Below are positions 4,831 through 5,768 of a DNA stretch of 5,768 nucleotides, in pieces. The stretch is from Phenylobacterium sp. (lineage in GTDB: Bacteria > Pseudomonadota > Alphaproteobacteria > Caulobacterales > Caulobacteraceae), in contig JANXXA010000579.1 of assembly GCA_025350885.1 (NCBI GenBank), positions 1 to 5,768 on the forward strand, given 5' to 3'. Numbering within the stretch: the first letter of the stretch is position 1; every line of letters begins with the position of its first letter. The notes under the pieces were generated by a model. It was given only the letters and a program-made list of their open reading frames with translations, made no database searches and was not told the DNA's origin. A program made the translations under genes and the position numbers.

Positions 4831-4890
4831 CAATACGGTCACATCGATTAGCAATCAAATGAATATCGTTTAACAATGTTAAACTTTCGC
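4831..4890. promoter_or_regulatory. AT-rich divergent regulatory island
   Basis: Only 20 of these 60 bases are G or C (33%), in sharp contrast to the GC-rich surroundings. It lies between the divergent membrane-peptide operon (minus) and rdgB (plus). Besides the palindrome listed separately it holds a GATT-AGC-AATC dyad (4846-4856), centred 25 bases from that palindrome. Minus-strand GCTAATC within it resembles an alphaproteobacterial -10, but no clear -35 was found. Easy melting and paired dyads fit a controlled divergent promoter. Confidence 0.5.
4868..4884. promoter_or_regulatory. Perfect 7-3-7 palindrome, probable operator
   Basis: GTTTAAC, AAT, GTTAAAC is a perfect inverted repeat with a 3-base centre. 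It lies 110 bases before the membrane-peptide start and 64 bases before the rdgB start. The size and symmetry suit a dimeric helix-turn-helix protein; the XRE regulator encoded at the end of the facing operon is the obvious but untested candidate. It is not a terminator, since the arms are AT-rich. Confidence 0.55.
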
Positions 4891-4947
4891 AATGCAACCG
4901 GCCTGGGCGGCGCTATGGTCGCGGCCGGCCCGCACGGAGTGAACACC

Positions 4948-5547
4948 ATGGCGCTGAAGCTGGAGCCCGGGACCCGTCTGGTGGTGGCCACCCACAATGC
5001 CGGCAAGGCGCGCGAGCTGGCGGAAATCCTCGACAACCGCTTCGATCTGGTGACCGCCGGCGCCTTGGGCCTGGCCGAACCGGACGAGACCGAGACCACT
5101 TTCGCCGGCAATGCGCTGCTGAAGGCGCGCGCGGCGGCGCAGGCTAGCGGCCTGGTCGCTCTGGCCGACGATTCGGGGCTGTCGGTCACCGCGCTGGATG
5201 GCGCGCCAGGGATCTATTCGGCGCGCTGGGCAGGACCGGCGCGGGATTTCGCCGTGGCCATGGGCAAGGTCGAGGAGCGGCTGGAAGAGGCCGGCGCCGC
5301 CGATTTCAGCGCCTGGTTCACCTGCGCCCTGGCCGTGGCTTGGCCGGACGGGCCGGCGGTGGTGGTCGAGGGCCGGGTGGAGGGGACGCTGACCTTCCCG
5401 CCGCGCGGCGACCGGGGCTTCGGCTATGACCCGATCTTCATCGCTGACGGCATGGACCAGACGTTCGGCGAGATCGAGCCGACGCGGAAAGACGCCATCA
5501 GCCACCGGGCGATGGCCTTCGCCAAGCTCAAAGCCGCGCTCTTGTGA
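4948..5547 (+). CDS. rdgB: RdgB/HAM1 non-canonical purine NTP pyrophosphatase (dITP/XTP)
   Basis: This enzyme hydrolyses dITP, ITP and XTP to the monophosphate plus pyrophosphate, keeping deaminated purines out of DNA and RNA. The 199 residues match the family length. Motifs seen in order: THNAGK (15-20) for the triphosphate, [14 protein letters not shown] (48-60 region), the catalytic DDSGL (74-78), [12 protein letters not shown] (85-96), [11 protein letters not shown] (154-164) for the base, FGE (173-175) and ISHR (184-187). The ATG at 4948 is chosen because GGAG (4936-4939) lies 8 bases upstream and VVATHN then falls at the usual distance. An in-frame ATG at 4876 lies inside the palindrome and has no ribosome site. 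The last bases overlap the hemW start, so the two genes form an operon. GCTATGGTC just upstream (4910-4921 area) resembles a -10 element but is unproven. Confidence 0.97.
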   Translation: MALKLEPGTRLVVATHNAGKARELAEILDNRFDLVTAGALGLAEPDETETTFAGNALLKARAAAQASGLVALADDSGLSVTALDGAPGIYSARWAGPARDFAVAMGKVEERLEEAGAADFSAWFTCALAVAWPDGPAVVVEGRVEGTLTFPPRGDRGFGYDPIFIADGMDQTFGEIEPTRKDAISHRAMAFAKLKAALL

Positions 5548-5768
5548 GCGACGCCCCGGAACTCGGGGTCTACATCCACTGGCCCTACTGCGCGCGGATC
5601 TGTCCCTACTGCGATTTCAACGTCTACCGGGATCGCTCCCAGGGCGGCCCAGGTCGCAAGGGCGGCGATGAACCCGCCGCGCTGGCCCGCGCCATCGTCA
5701 CCGACCTGGCCGCGCAGCGCGCGCTGACCGGGCCCAGGCGCCTGGTGTCGATCTTCCTGGGCGGCGGC
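5544..5768 (+). CDS. hemW: Radical SAM heme chaperone HemW, N-terminal part
   Basis: Seventy-five codons are present and the gene runs off the right edge. The start GTG (5544-5546) overlaps the rdgB stop TGA in the four-base GTGA, which implies translational coupling. The N-terminus [19 protein letters not shown] (8-26) contains the radical SAM cysteine motif CxxxCxxC (C16, C20, C23), which binds the 4Fe-4S cluster, and FLGGG (71-75) begins the next conserved SAM-binding motif. HemW is related to the oxygen-independent coproporphyrinogen oxidase HemN but binds and delivers heme; the short N-terminus before the cysteines and the rdgB-hemW neighbourhood favour HemW. A glycine-rich insert (about 32-43) separates the cysteine motif from the first helix and is probably a surface loop. 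The separation from HemN cannot be fully proven without the rest. Confidence 0.9.
   Translation, partial: MSDAPELGVYIHWPYCARICPYCDFNVYRDRSQGGPGRKGGDEPAALARAIVTDLAAQRALTGPRRLVSIFLGGG

Noticed and set aside
4844..4860. FNR/FixK-type box (TTGAT...ATCGA, minus strand)
   Set aside because: The half-sites are separated by 5 rather than 4 bases and the right half is ATCGA instead of ATCAA.
4876..4947. Upstream ATG at 4876 for RdgB
   Set aside because: No ribosome site, it begins within the palindrome, and it adds 24 residues before the normal N-terminus.
4879..5505. Minus-strand open frame opposite rdgB
   Set aside because: RdgB motifs are complete on the plus strand; the antisense product has no recognisable domain.

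Overview
The window is GC-rich and looks like a chromosomal segment of an alphaproteobacterium of the Caulobacteraceae (Caulobacter or Phenylobacterium type). That placement is inference. It rests on the first residues of DnaN (MKLTIERA), the hrcA-grpE pair, the PEPxxWA-type sorting tail, Caulobacter-style promoter elements (TTGACGS / GCTANAWC) and a cluster of GANTC sites, the target of the cell-cycle methylase CcrM in this group. No mobile element, CRISPR array, tRNA or rRNA was seen.

Layout. Bases 1-25 are the first codons of dnaN (minus strand). Bases 211-843 hold a secreted PEPxxWA-CTERM protein (minus) with its own terminator and candidate promoter. Bases 985-2689 hold the heat-shock pair hrcA-grpE (minus), closed by a bulged hairpin. 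Divergent to it, rph (RNase PH, plus) fills 2801-3517; the two promoters appear to overlap on the same 44 bases. Bases 3541-3648 hold a 35-codon gene (minus) with a textbook sigma-70 promoter and TGC-N3-GCA dyads placed like repressor operators. Bases 3803-4758 hold a probable three-gene minus-strand operon: a 35-residue membrane peptide, a four-helix DUF2975 protein and a small XRE-type regulator. A 33% GC regulatory island (4831-4890) with a perfect 7-3-7 palindrome separates it from rdgB (plus, 4948-5547). rdgB overlaps the start of hemW (5544 to the window end).

How the parts work together. Most named genes are housekeeping: sliding clamp, DnaK co-chaperone and its heat-shock repressor, tRNA 3' trimming, removal of non-canonical purine triphosphates, and heme chaperone. 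The accessory material is the sorted extracellular protein, the regulator/membrane module, and the small gene at 3541. The best candidates for something undescribed are that small gene, with operators resembling PhaR (polyhydroxyalkanoate regulator) sites, and the membrane peptide/DUF2975/XRE module facing the palindrome. All functional proposals for these are inference.
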